From JACJYE01 sp964432875 (GTDB lineage: Bacteria; Bacteroidota; Bacteroidia; Chitinophagales; Saprospiraceae): DNA of 64,000 nucleotides. The notes beneath the pieces were generated by a model. That model worked only from the letters and a program-made list of their open reading frames with translations, did no database searches and was not told where the DNA came from. Made by a program: the position numbers and the translations under genes. Within the stretch, counting starts at the first letter, position 1, and the number at the start of each line of letters is the position of its first letter. Below are positions 8,530 to 17,601 of the stretch, in pieces. The stretch spans positions 4,093 through 68,092 of the forward strand of contig CAYSPJ010000010.1 in the NCBI GenBank assembly GCA_964432875.1. Direction: 5' to 3'.

Positions 8530-9084
8530 CTATTTGCACAATTGCGGCACAAATTCAAACCGGCCAACGACCACCCAGCCTTCTGGACGATGCTCCAGCA
8601 GCGCCAGCTCATTAGCGCAAAAACGGCGCTCATATTGGATTGAAGCAAAATAAGCCCACGCCTCTGGGAACATACTGCGTTTCAAATCTTTGAAAGCCAC
8701 GGTGAGGTGAGGATGAAAATCGGGGCGGCCTTCGCTCTCCAGCCCCAAGGAATCTTTAAGGCGCTGTTGCACCTGGCGGTGCAGCACATGCAATGCTGGG
8801 CTGGGCACCACATCTACGAAGATGACGCGGGGCGGGAAACCGTTGAAATTTTTGAGCTCCAGTTCAAAAGCGCTTTCCTGAGCGGCAGCCTGGCGAAGGC
8901 AAACCTCCAATTCCGGCAACCGCTCCAGCGGCCAACTGAAGGGTGAGAACAAGGTGATATGGGCCGGCGAGCGCAAGGCCCGGCTGCTGCCGAAATGGCT
9001 TGCTGCATATTGCTTGAAGGCTAATACTTCCTTTTGAATCTGCTGGCTGGGAAGCAGCGCGATGAAAAACAGCTGCACTGGCAT
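8530..9084 (-). CDS. 2'-5' RNA ligase family protein (2H phosphoesterase)
   Basis: 184 residues, the usual size for the LigT/ThpR family. Both catalytic H-x-T/S-x motifs are present: H-I-T-L-F near residue 43 and H-L-T-V-A near residue 130. The family hydrolyses 2',3'-cyclic nucleotide ends or ligates 2'-5' bonds; the cellular role in most bacteria is not settled. It ends in a region shared with the convergent GHL10 gene and begins 12 nt downstream of the TPR lipoprotein gene, so the two may be cotranscribed. Confidence 0.85.
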   Translation of the reverse strand: MPVQLFFIALLPSQQIQKEVLAFKQYAASHFGSSRALRSPAHITLFSPFSWPLERLPELEVCLRQAAAQESAFELELKNFNGFPPRVIFVDVVPSPALHVLHRQVQQRLKDSLGLESEGRPDFHPHLTVAFKDLKRSMFPEAWAYFASIQYERRFCANELALLEHRPEGWVVVGRFEFVPQLCK

Positions 9085-9096
9085 GGTTTTGGGTGA

Positions 9097-10719
9097 CTAA
9101 AGGAGCTGTGCCGCTGCTTTGGCTTCGATTTCTGCCAAGGCTGCCTCGGCCTCCTGAACCAGCGCGTCCCGCTTCAATGCCCGGGCAGCTTGCAGTTTGC
9201 CTTTTAGCGCCGACACCCGCTTGGGCCCGCGGTACAAAGCCTGCTCAAACATTGCCAAGGCATCCTCGTAGCGTTGTTGCTCCAACAGCCAATCGCCATA
9301 AAGCTCGTGGGATGGCTTGGATACTTCCGGGGGGCCGTAAGCGTAGCTCGTGCTATTTTCCAGCTCGGCCGCTTGTTTAAAATAGCGCTCCGCCTCGGCT
9401 GATTTGCTCTGAAGCAGCGCCAGCATAGCTTGTAATTCCAATTCCATGACCTGCGCCTGGCTGACGTCAAGCTTATTTGGGGCGCCGTAGCTGCCCGCCG
9501 CGCTGCACATCGGCACGCCCTCGTTGGTCACGCTCATGGCGGCTTGTTGGCGGGCGCTACCCATCTTACTGATAATGGTTTCGAGCCGCTCAGCCTGGCC
9601 TTGACGGTAGGCGTTCATACCCTCCAGAAATCGCCCGGCAGCCTGGTGGCTGATGTTGAGTGCGCTTAGATCCAGCTCTATTTCAGAATAAAGCCCGGTA
9701 TAATCGCCGGTTTCTGCTGCGTAGTTGGCAATCATGCGCACCAGATAGGAACGCGCCTGCTTCGAGGGCAATTCTGCGGTATATTGCGCCATCTCATCCA
9801 GTATCTGCCTGGCGTCTTCTACCCTACCCTGCTGCAGGTAGCCATAGAGCAACCAATGGAAAGCGTGGTAGCTGCGAGCATCGTGGTCCAGCCCCAAGCG
9901 CTCCATACGCTTGACGCTGGCAGCATAGGAAACTTCGTTGCTAGCTACCACCTCATCCCACATACCCATAGCCAGATAGATGTGGGAAGGCATGTGCAAC
10001 GCATGAGCCGCATCGGGGGCGGTTTTGGAATAGCGGTCGGCAGCATCTTTTGCCAATTGGGCGTGGCCAGGGTCGTCGTAGGAATGGATAAGGTAGTGCA
10101 AAGCCCCTGGATGGCGGGCATTTTCACGCAGGATACCCTCGGCGATGCGGGCACTTTGCCCATACATTTCCTCATCGCGGCCCACTGGTACGGCACCTAA
10201 TAGCGATAGGGCGTAAAAGGCCGCTACTTCATGATGCCCAGGGTGTTTTTGGTAGAGCTTGGACATGAAATCGGCATAAGCCTTATCTCGTTCGAACTTG
10301 CCGCCTTCGCCATAAAGCAGCTCCACTGCTTGCAGGAAGCTGCGTTCGATCTCCGTAGCTGCTTTTGCCTGGCGCTCCGCTGGGCTTGCGGCTAGCTTTT
10401 CTAATGCTGCCCGCCCTTTATCATACTCTTGGCGCTGCCAAATGCTGTGGTTGTAGGTCATGGCTTCACCCCAGTAAGCCATCGCGAAATCGGGATCGAT
10501 CTCCTGCGCTTTGAGGAATTGTTCCCGGGCGTCTTCGTATTCAAAGCTGTGTAGCAACAGCAAGCCTTTTTCAAAATAAGGCTGCGCCTCTGCCAGCCCG
10601 CTGACTTCAAACTGAAGCTCACCAAGCTGGCTGCCGCTACCCGCTTCTGAGGGGCGGTTTTGACAGGAAAAAAGACAAAAGATTGCCGCAATCGCAATAT
10701 AAAAATAACGGGTGGCCAT
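9097..10719 (-). CDS. TPR-repeat lipoprotein
   Basis: About 540 residues from the ATG at 10719 (an in-frame TTG at 10740 is less likely). Lipoprotein signal ending C-L-F-S-C-Q. Tetratricopeptide-type helix pairs follow, including D-P-D-F-A-M-A-Y-W-G-E-A and, near the C-terminus, Y-E-D-A-L-A-M-F-E-Q-A-L. It also has a histidine-rich middle (H-P-G-A-L-H-Y-L-I-H-S-Y-D-D-P-G-H-A and H-M-P-S-H-I-Y-L-A-M-G). That combination matches a widespread Bacteroidota/Proteobacteria family of unknown function. Likely a protein-interaction scaffold in the periplasm. Confidence 0.7.
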   Translation of the reverse strand: MATRYFYIAIAAIFCLFSCQNRPSEAGSGSQLGELQFEVSGLAEAQPYFEKGLLLLHSFEYEDAREQFLKAQEIDPDFAMAYWGEAMTYNHSIWQRQEYDKGRAALEKLAASPAERQAKAATEIERSFLQAVELLYGEGGKFERDKAYADFMSKLYQKHPGHHEVAAFYALSLLGAVPVGRDEEMYGQSARIAEGILRENARHPGALHYLIHSYDDPGHAQLAKDAADRYSKTAPDAAHALHMPSHIYLAMGMWDEVVASNEVSYAASVKRMERLGLDHDARSYHAFHWLLYGYLQQGRVEDARQILDEMAQYTAELPSKQARSYLVRMIANYAAETGDYTGLYSEIELDLSALNISHQAAGRFLEGMNAYRQGQAERLETIISKMGSARQQAAMSVTNEGVPMCSAAGSYGAPNKLDVSQAQVMELELQAMLALLQSKSAEAERYFKQAAELENSTSYAYGPPEVSKPSHELYGDWLLEQQRYEDALAMFEQALYRGPKRVSALKGKLQAARALKRDALVQEAEAALAEIEAKAAAQLL

Positions 10720-10900
10720 AGCAAAATAGTTTTGGGTCAAAGCGGTTCACAGGGCTTACATGACCGCCCCCACATGATAGCGGCTTGGCATGCTTACCCC
10801 CTTTCTCGACAAAGTTAAAGAAAAAATCGCGCATATTCAAGCAGCGGGGCATCCTTGGGGGATTGCACAAGAGAATATCCCCCCAGTACCTATCAGCAAA

Positions 10901-12346
10901 TCACTGCCCTCCCGGCACCTTCAGCAGCCGCTGGTCGTCACAGAACAATTTCACGGCCAGCTGAGACGCTATTTCGGCGCCAACAGGAGTTGTTTCTACC
11001 AGTTCTTCTGGCTTGAAGTATTTTTGTACAAAATGCGTATCGAACTGGCCAGAGGCGAAAGCCTCATGCTCCAGCACGAAGCGGCCAAAGGGCAAGGTAG
11101 TCATAATGCCTTCTATTTCGTATTGCTCAATAGCCTCCAGCATCAACTGGATAGCCGCATCGCGGTTGATGCCCCAGGTGACCAGCTTAGCCACCATGGG
11201 GTCGTAGTAGATGGGGATATCCATCCCCTCGTCATAGCCATCATCGAGCCGGATATGAGCTCCCTTGGGGCGGCGATAACGAGTTATTTTACCAATGCTG
11301 GGCAAGAATTGATTGTGAGGGTCTTCCGCATAAACCCGCAACTCGACGGCATGACCGTTGATATGAAGGTCTTCTTGTTTCAAGCTCAGCGGCTCTCCCA
11401 GGGCAATCAGGATTTGTTGCTCGACCAAGTCTACCCCCGTAATCATCTCGGTGACGGGGTGCTCGACTTGCAGGCGAGTATTCATTTCGAGGAAGTAGTA
11501 ATTCAAGTCGCTGTCCAACAGGAATTCGACCGTGCCGGCACCTCTATAGTCACAAGCCTTAGCCACTTTGACGGCATCCTGCCCCATGCGCTCGCGCACT
11601 TCCGGAGTGAGGACGCAGGAAGGGGCTTCTTCCACTACTTTCTGATGGCGCCTTTGCACACTACACTCCCGCTCGAATAGGTGGATGGCATTTCCATGCT
11701 CGTCGGCCAGCACCTGGATTTCAATATGACGGGGCGAGGTGATATATTTCTCCAGAAATACCGCTCCGTCACCAAAAGCAGCTGTGGCTTCACTGATTGC
11801 GCGCTGCATCTGCGCTTCGAATTCGGCTTCGGCTTCCACTATCCGCATCCCTTTGCCGCCGCCACCTGCCGCCGCCTTGATGAGGACGGGGAAACCGATT
11901 TCGCGCGCCACCTTTTTTGCCGTCTCTATATCGGCGATAGCCTCCTCTAAGCCAGGCACCATCGGTATTTCGTAGGCCTTCACTGCCTCTTTTGCTGCCA
12001 GCTTGTTACCCATGATTTCGATAGCATAAGGGCTAGGGCCGACAAAAATGATGCCTGCGGCTTCTACTGCTCGCGCAAAAGCCGCATTCTCGCTCAGGAA
12101 ACCATAGCCTGGGTGGATAGCATCCACATGAAGCTCGCGGGCCACCTGAATGATTTTCTCCATATTCAGGTAAGACTGGCTGGAGGGGTTGGGGCCGATA
12201 CACACCGCCTCATCGGCAAAGCGCACGTGGGGGGCATTGCGATCCACTTCCGAAAAAATGGCCACGGTCTTGATGCCCATCTCATGGGCGGTACGCATGA
12301 TGCGCAGCGCGATTTCGCCCCGGTTGGCGATTAATAGCTTCTTCAT
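10901..12346 (-). CDS. accC: Biotin carboxylase (acetyl-CoA carboxylase subunit)
   Basis: 481 residues. Begins K-K-L-L-I-A-N-R-G-E-I-A, has the ATP-grasp glycine loop A-A-A-G-G-G-G-K-G-M-R, a F-E-R-E-C-S-V-Q-R-R-H-Q-K stretch and E-M-N-T-R-L-Q-V-E-H-P-V-T-E, all characteristic of biotin carboxylase. It carboxylates the biotin on a carrier protein with ATP and bicarbonate. No biotin carrier (accB) or carboxyltransferase gene is next to it, so it could serve either acetyl-CoA or propionyl-CoA carboxylase. Divergent from the acetoacetyl-CoA synthetase gene with 71 nt between starts. Confidence 0.9.
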   Translation of the reverse strand: MKKLLIANRGEIALRIMRTAHEMGIKTVAIFSEVDRNAPHVRFADEAVCIGPNPSSQSYLNMEKIIQVARELHVDAIHPGYGFLSENAAFARAVEAAGIIFVGPSPYAIEIMGNKLAAKEAVKAYEIPMVPGLEEAIADIETAKKVAREIGFPVLIKAAAGGGGKGMRIVEAEAEFEAQMQRAISEATAAFGDGAVFLEKYITSPRHIEIQVLADEHGNAIHLFERECSVQRRHQKVVEEAPSCVLTPEVRERMGQDAVKVAKACDYRGAGTVEFLLDSDLNYYFLEMNTRLQVEHPVTEMITGVDLVEQQILIALGEPLSLKQEDLHINGHAVELRVYAEDPHNQFLPSIGKITRYRRPKGAHIRLDDGYDEGMDIPIYYDPMVAKLVTWGINRDAAIQLMLEAIEQYEIEGIMTTLPFGRFVLEHEAFASGQFDTHFVQKYFKPEELVETTPVGAEIASQLAVKLFCDDQRLLKVPGGQ

Positions 12347-12417
12347 CTCTCTGACTTTTTACGGCGTCGAAGATATGAAAAAATTGCTATCTTACCCCCT
12401 CCAAAAAAACACATTTT

Positions 12418-14391
12418 ATGAGTGATACGCCAAAACTGCTCTGGGAACCCACTAAAGACTTCCGTCAAAACTCCAATCTGAGCCGCTATTTGTCCTGGCT
12501 TTCCCACGAAAAACAACTGCATTTCAATCAATACGAAGAAGCCTGGCAATGGTCGGCTGAACAGCCGGCTGATTTCTGGGAGTCGATTTGGCAATATTTC
12601 GAAGTTATTGCCCATCAACCATATCAGGGGGTTATGTCTGACGACCCTATGCCCAATACCCGCTGGTTTGAAGGCAGTACGCTGAACTACGCCGAACACA
12701 TCTTCCGCCACAAAACAAGCGAGCGGCCGGCCATCCTCTTCCAGTCTGAGCGCCAACCGCTGACCGAGATCAGTTGGCAAAGCCTGGAGCAATCGGTGGC
12801 GGCTATGGCGGCTTTCCTACGCGCCGCCGGCGTGCAAAAGGGCGATCGAGTGGCGGCCTTCCTCCCCAATATCCCCGAAGCGACTATCGCTTTCCTGGCA
12901 AGCTGCGCCATCGGCGCGGTATGGTCGAGCTGCTCGCCTGATTTCGGGGCTAATAGCGTTATTGACCGTTTCGAGCAGATTGAGCCCAAAGTGCTCTTCG
13001 CCGTTGACGGCTACCAATACAATGGTAAACCTTATGATAAAATGGCAGTGGTAAGCGAGCTTTGCGAACGCTTGCCGACGCTGCAAAAAGTAGTCCTCCT
13101 GCCATATTTGGACGAACAAGCCCAGGCTTCCGCCCTGCCCCATGGGCTAAGCTGGAGTGAGGCGCTGAAAAGCCCAGCTGACGCCATCGCCTTTGAGCCC
13201 GTACCTTTCAGCCACCCCATCTGGGTGCTGTACTCCTCGGGTACGACGGGCTTGCCCAAAGCCATTGCCCACTCTCATGGCGGCATGTTGCTGGAGCACC
13301 TCAAGTATTTGGCTTTTCACAATGACCTCCATGCCGGAGAGCGCTTTTTTTGGTACTCTACTACAGGATGGATGATGTGGAATTTCGTGCAAGCCGCCCT
13401 GTTACATGGAGCTACCATCGTGCTCTACGACGGCAGCCCGGCATACCCCGACCTGGATGTACTCTGGGCGTTTACTGAAAAAGCCCGCATCAGCCACTTC
13501 GGCACCAGCGCACCCTATCTGGTAGCCTGTATGAAGGCAGGGCTGCAGCCTGGCAAGGCTAATGACCTTGCTGCGCTGCGTTCCATCGGGTCTACGGGGG
13601 CGCCGCTTCCGCCCGAAGCCTTCGACTACGTCTATGAAGCTATCGGCTCGCATCTCTGGCTCTGCTCCATGAGCGGCGGCACCGATGTGTGTACCGCCTT
13701 TGTCGGCGGCAGCCCATTGCTGCCCGTCTATGCCGGTGAAATACAATGCCGCTGCCTGGGTTGTGCCCTCTACGCCTACGACGACGATGGGCAGCCCATT
13801 ACAGAGGAAGTCGGCGAAATGGTCATCACCAAACCCATGCCTTCCATGCCCATTTATTTTTGGAATGACCCCAAACAGGAAAAGTACCTAAATAGCTACT
13901 TTGACATGTATCCAGGCATTTGGCGCCACGGCGATTGGGTGAAAGTCACTGCACGCGGCTCGCTGGCCATCCTGGGCCGTTCCGACGCCACCCTCAACCG
14001 ACAAGGCATCCGCATCGGCACAGCAGAGATCTACCGCGCCGTCGATCAGGTCGAAGCTGTCAAGGATAGCTTGATCGTCAACCTGGAGCTCAGCGGTGGG
14101 CGGCACTACATGCCTTTGTTTGTGCTGATGAATGAGGGCCAAGCGCTCGACGATCAGGTCAAGGAGGAAATCCGTCAAGTGTTACGCCGCGAATATACAC
14201 CCCGCCATGTGCCAGACGAGATTATCGAGGTCAAAGACCTACCCTATACCATCAGCGGCAAAAAGCTGGAAACCCCGGTGAAGAAAATACTGCTGGGCTA
14301 CCCCATCGGGAAAGCAGCTAACCCCGGTGCCATGCGCAACCCGGAATCGCTGGATTTTTTCCTGGCTTTCGCCCAAAAAATCGGAGGCTAG
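12418..14391 (+). CDS. Acetoacetyl-CoA synthetase
   Basis: 657 residues, the right length for acetoacetate-CoA ligase. The N-terminus (L-W-E-P-T, then F-W-E-S-I-W-Q-Y-F and W-F-E-G-S-T-L-N-Y-A-E-H) is the acetyl-/acetoacetyl-CoA synthetase entry domain. The AMP-binding P-loop is Y-S-S-G-T-T-G-L-P-K. The C-terminal hinge and lysine region (I-S-G-K-K-L-E-T-P-V-K) is intact. It activates acetoacetate to acetoacetyl-CoA, feeding ketone bodies or polyhydroxybutyrate breakdown products into metabolism. It shares an intergenic region with accC. Confidence 0.9.
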   Translation: MSDTPKLLWEPTKDFRQNSNLSRYLSWLSHEKQLHFNQYEEAWQWSAEQPADFWESIWQYFEVIAHQPYQGVMSDDPMPNTRWFEGSTLNYAEHIFRHKTSERPAILFQSERQPLTEISWQSLEQSVAAMAAFLRAAGVQKGDRVAAFLPNIPEATIAFLASCAIGAVWSSCSPDFGANSVIDRFEQIEPKVLFAVDGYQYNGKPYDKMAVVSELCERLPTLQKVVLLPYLDEQAQASALPHGLSWSEALKSPADAIAFEPVPFSHPIWVLYSSGTTGLPKAIAHSHGGMLLEHLKYLAFHNDLHAGERFFWYSTTGWMMWNFVQAALLHGATIVLYDGSPAYPDLDVLWAFTEKARISHFGTSAPYLVACMKAGLQPGKANDLAALRSIGSTGAPLPPEAFDYVYEAIGSHLWLCSMSGGTDVCTAFVGGSPLLPVYAGEIQCRCLGCALYAYDDDGQPITEEVGEMVITKPMPSMPIYFWNDPKQEKYLNSYFDMYPGIWRHGDWVKVTARGSLAILGRSDATLNRQGIRIGTAEIYRAVDQVEAVKDSLIVNLELSGGRHYMPLFVLMNEGQALDDQVKEEIRQVLRREYTPRHVPDEIIEVKDLPYTISGKKLETPVKKILLGYPIGKAANPGAMRNPESLDFFLAFAQKIGG

Positions 14392-14398
14392 CCCTGCT

Positions 14399-14896
14399 TT
14401 ACCAATCCGTAAAAGCCGCGTTGAAAATATCTTCCATCATCTGGGCAGAAATCACGCTGACGGCTTCGTCTTCTACACTCGAAAGGTCGGTTTCGCTGGG
14501 GAAGTCGAAGAAGAAGGAAAAGTTCCGCTTCCAGCCCTTGGCCTCATCGACATTATTGATGAATTCTACCGCCGTGGTAATCGTCAGGCGGTTGAGTGCC
14601 GTGGTTTCGCCGGGGGCGGGCGCTTCCGAGCTCACATCGTAACGGACGATGCTGCCTTTGAATTCGATGTCGGGGTTGACATCGCTCAACACTAGCCGTG
14701 ACTCCGTGCGGATTTTTTCCTTGAGGTCTTCGGCAAATCTTTGGGCAAGCGCTGGTTGTGCCCCGAGCGAGTTATCAAGAAACTGCGCTACGTAATAAGA
14801 TTTGACTTGATTGTAGTCGATGCTGATGCCCCGGAAGGAATAACAACTACTGAACAACAGGATAGTCAGAAATGCTAAGATACTGATGCGAGCCAT
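14399..14896 (-). CDS. lptE: LPS-assembly lipoprotein LptE-like
   Basis: 165 residues from the ATG at 14896; an upstream in-frame extension lacks a signal and is rejected. Lipoprotein signal L-A-F-L-T-I-L-L-F-S-S-C-Y-S-F-R-G, typical of Bacteroidota LptE. Ends with a conserved F-N-A-A-F-T-D-W. It would plug the LptD barrel and help export lipopolysaccharide to the outer membrane. In many Bacteroidota lptE follows miaB and a sigma-54-type regulator; the same three genes and strand occur here but with a metalloprotease gene inserted. Confidence 0.78.
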   Translation of the reverse strand: MARISILAFLTILLFSSCYSFRGISIDYNQVKSYYVAQFLDNSLGAQPALAQRFAEDLKEKIRTESRLVLSDVNPDIEFKGSIVRYDVSSEAPAPGETTALNRLTITTAVEFINNVDEAKGWKRNFSFFFDFPSETDLSSVEDEAVSVISAQMMEDIFNAAFTDW

Positions 14897-14925
14897 ATTT
14901 GCCTTTAGGTTTAAACAAAGATATA

Positions 14926-14933
14926 ATGTTAGT
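14926..14933 (-). promoter_or_regulatory. Probable -7 box of lptE promoter
   Basis: TATCTTTG on the minus strand, an exact TAnnTTTG match, 30 nt upstream of the lptE start. No TTG at the standard spacing. It suggests lptE has its own promoter, now that it is separated from the upstream regulator gene. Confidence 0.45.
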
Positions 14934-14969
14934 TTTTTTGTGACGCGGCTGACAAATTTACGATATTTT

Positions 14970-15000
14970 TTGTTGCTCCAGGTTTTCAATTTTATCTTTG
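14970..15000 (+). promoter_or_regulatory. Promoter of the metalloprotease gene
   Basis: TTG at 14970-14972, 20-nt spacer, TATCTTTG at 14993-15000: an exact Bacteroidota housekeeping-sigma signature. The predicted 5' leader to the ATG at 15145 would be about 138 nt. Confidence 0.65.
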
Positions 15001-15144
15001 TACAAGATATCAACTTAACCCAAAAAGGAACTTTGCCCTAGCTTTTCCAAGCCCTCCCCCCCGCTAAAGTACGCCTAAATTACTCTGTTGTAACCAAAAG
15101 CCAATAATGTCATTTTATTTGTATCACAACAAAACGGTCATTTT

Positions 15145-17517
15145 ATGAGACTATTTTACATTGCTCTATGTGCTTTTTTCCTTTCTGCAATTGGCCCCGT
15201 CGCTTTTGCCCAGCGCAATTGTGGGACGATGGATTATCTCCAGTACGAACAACAGATGGATCCCGAGCGCCTACAACGGCTCGAAGCAATTGAAAAGCAT
15301 ACCAGAGAGATATTGAATGACCCCAGCCGAGTGACCAGCGATGTCATTGTAATCCCGGTAGTCGTCCACGTCGTTTACAATACTACGGCGGAAAACATCA
15401 GCGACGCGCAAATATTGTCACAGATAACCGTGCTAAATGAAGACTTCCGGCGGTTGAATTCCGATGCCGACGATATCTGGCCACAGGCAGCCGATAGTGA
15501 AATCGAATTTTGTATGGCTATCGTTGACCCCAATGGCAACCCCACCAATGGCATCACGCGCACTTTCACCACGACTACGTCTTTTTCCACCAACAACAAC
15601 GTGAAATTTACCGCTTCTGGTGGCCAAGATGCCTGGCCAGCCAATAACTATCTGAATATTTGGGTCTGCGATTTGACCGGCGGCCTTTTGGGCTACGCCC
15701 AATTCCCTGGCGGCAACGCCGCCACCGACGGCATCGTCTGCGACTACGCCTATTTTGGCACCATCGGCACTGCTACCCCGCCTTTCCACTTGGGCCGCAC
15801 GGCTACCCACGAGGTTGGACACTGGCTAAACCTACGCCATATCTGGGGCGACGGGGGCTGTAGCGTAGATGACTTCGTAACCGACACGCCGGTATCTGAT
15901 GCTCCAAATTATGGCTGCCCCATCGGCCATGTCTCCTGCGGCACCGTGGATATGGTACAAAATTACATGGACTATACCGATGACGCCTGCATGAATATAT
16001 ATACCGAAGGCCAGAAAAGCAGGATGCGCGCCCTGTTTAACCCAGGAGGCGCCAGATTCAGCATCTTGTCTTCTCCGGGCTGCGGCACTAGCCTGCCCAC
16101 CTGCGATGACGGCATTCAAAACGGCAATGAGACTGGTATTGACTGCGGCGGCCCGGATTGCCCGCTCTGCCCCACTTGCTTCGACGGCATCCAAAATGGG
16201 CAGGAGACTGGCATTGACTGCGGCGGCCCCAACTGCCTGCCCTGCCCCACTTGCTTTGACGGCATCCAAAATGGCCAGGAGACCGGCGTAGACTGTGGTG
16301 GGCCCGACTGCCCCTCCTGCCCCTGCTTTGGCACGCTTGCCACCCTCACCTTAAACTTCGACATCACCCCAGGGCAGACGAGCTGGGCATTGGTCAGCAC
16401 CAACGGCTCGACCATCGCCTCTGGTGGGCCTTACACCAGCCAGGCACCCAACTCCAGCCTCGTTATCGAAATATGCATACCAGATGGTTGCTATAATTTC
16501 ACGGTGTTTGATTCTGGCAACAACGGCATGTGCTGCCGCCTCGGCAACGGCAGTTATACCCTGATTGACGAAAATAGCAACGTCCTGGCTTCCGGCGCCC
16601 AATTTGGCGCTTCGCAAACCACCAATTTCTGCCTGGACGGCAACGGTGGAGCCGAGCCTACCTGCAATGACGGCATCCAAAACGGACAAGAGACCGGCGT
16701 GGACTGCGGCGGCCCGGATTGCCCACCCTGCCCGGTACCGCCCTCTTGTGATGACGGCATCCAAAACGGGCAAGAGACCGGCCTGGACTGCGGCGGCCCG
16801 GATTGCCCGCCCTGCCCGGTACCGCCCACTTGCGATGACGGCATTCAAAACGGCCAAGAGACCGGCCTGGACTGCGGCGGCCCGGATTGCCCGCCCTGCC
16901 CGGACGAGTGTCCCTTCCCTGTCCGCCTGCAAATCAATTTTGATTTTGCGCCCGCTGAAACCTCCTGGAATATCACCGACAGCAATAACGAAATAGTAGA
17001 ATCCGGCGGCCCGTATGTGAATCAAGCGCCTAACTCCATCTTGATACAGGATATCTGCCTGGAAAGCGGCTGCTACACCTTCACTATTTTTGATGCCGGA
17101 AACAATGGCTTGTGCTGCCAGGCTGGCCGGGGCTCTTACCAATTGACCCAAGAAAGTGGCAGCCTGATTGCCGGCGGCGGCATATTTGGTGCCTCTCAAG
17201 CGACAGCATTCTGCTCATCAGGAAGCCGCCAGATGAGCGACAGCACCGAAGAGTCAGGTGGGTTCAGCCGCCTCCAGCTTTTCCCCAACCCGGCCAATCA
17301 ACAGATTACCGCTATCTTCAAAATCCCCAATGTTTCAGCAGTCAACTTCAGGGTGCTGAGCGTCACCGGTGAAGCGCTCCAAAATAAGCGCGTCAAGGTC
17401 GAGGCAGGTGCTCAGCAGGTGGAGTTGGACATTAGCCAGCTCCTCCCGGGTATTTATTTCCTGGAAGTGACCTCCGGCGAAGAACGCATCATCCGCAAAT
17501 TTGCCGTGGTGCGATAA
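15145..17517 (+). CDS. Secreted M43-type zinc metalloprotease with Cys-rich repeats and T9SS tail
   Basis: 790 residues. Signal peptide (about 22 residues, ending G-P-V-A-F-A). The catalytic motif H-E-V-G-H-W-L-N-L-R-H near residue 223 is the extended HExxHxxGxxH-like site of pappalysin-type (M43) proteases, with a downstream Met-turn candidate (N-Y-M-D-Y). After residue 315 come six copies of a 23-25-residue repeat of the form C-x-D-G-I-Q-N-G-x-E-T-G-x-D-C-G-G-P-x-C, three before and three after a first copy of a beta domain containing G-N-N-G-M-C-C; a second copy (G-N-N-G-L-C-C) follows. The end has F-P-N-P-A and Y-F-L-E-V, a T9SS sorting domain. Predicted extracellular protease. Confidence 0.88.
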   Translation: MRLFYIALCAFFLSAIGPVAFAQRNCGTMDYLQYEQQMDPERLQRLEAIEKHTREILNDPSRVTSDVIVIPVVVHVVYNTTAENISDAQILSQITVLNEDFRRLNSDADDIWPQAADSEIEFCMAIVDPNGNPTNGITRTFTTTTSFSTNNNVKFTASGGQDAWPANNYLNIWVCDLTGGLLGYAQFPGGNAATDGIVCDYAYFGTIGTATPPFHLGRTATHEVGHWLNLRHIWGDGGCSVDDFVTDTPVSDAPNYGCPIGHVSCGTVDMVQNYMDYTDDACMNIYTEGQKSRMRALFNPGGARFSILSSPGCGTSLPTCDDGIQNGNETGIDCGGPDCPLCPTCFDGIQNGQETGIDCGGPNCLPCPTCFDGIQNGQETGVDCGGPDCPSCPCFGTLATLTLNFDITPGQTSWALVSTNGSTIASGGPYTSQAPNSSLVIEICIPDGCYNFTVFDSGNNGMCCRLGNGSYTLIDENSNVLASGAQFGASQTTNFCLDGNGGAEPTCNDGIQNGQETGVDCGGPDCPPCPVPPSCDDGIQNGQETGLDCGGPDCPPCPVPPTCDDGIQNGQETGLDCGGPDCPPCPDECPFPVRLQINFDFAPAETSWNITDSNNEIVESGGPYVNQAPNSILIQDICLESGCYTFTIFDAGNNGLCCQAGRGSYQLTQESGSLIAGGGIFGASQATAFCSSGSRQMSDSTEESGGFSRLQLFPNPANQQITAIFKIPNVSAVNFRVLSVTGEALQNKRVKVEAGAQQVELDISQLLPGIYFLEVTSGEERIIRKFAVVR

Positions 17518-17531
17518 GCAGGCTCGCTGTT

Positions 17532-17576
17532 AAACAGAACGGCCCGGCGGTTTGAAACCGCCGGGCCGTTCTGTTT
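17532..17576. terminator. Bidirectional terminator, perfect 22-bp inverted repeat
   Basis: Arms of 22 bp around a single central G (17554), starting AAACAGAACGG and ending CCGTTCTGTTT. A T-rich end lies on either strand. It lies between the convergent metalloprotease and sigma-54 regulator genes, 15 and 26 nt from their stops. Confidence 0.85.
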
Positions 17577-17601
17577 TGCTAATTCGAACTATTCCGAAAG
17601 G

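Noticed and set aside
10790..11680. Long plus-strand frame of 296 codons over accC
   Set aside because: Entirely antisense to the well-supported biotin carboxylase gene, with no family features; a GC-rich shadow frame.
16351..17199. Minus-strand frame of 282 codons within the metalloprotease gene
   Set aside because: Created by the repeated GC-rich Cys-repeat codons read backwards; the plus strand has the signal peptide, catalytic site and sorting tail.
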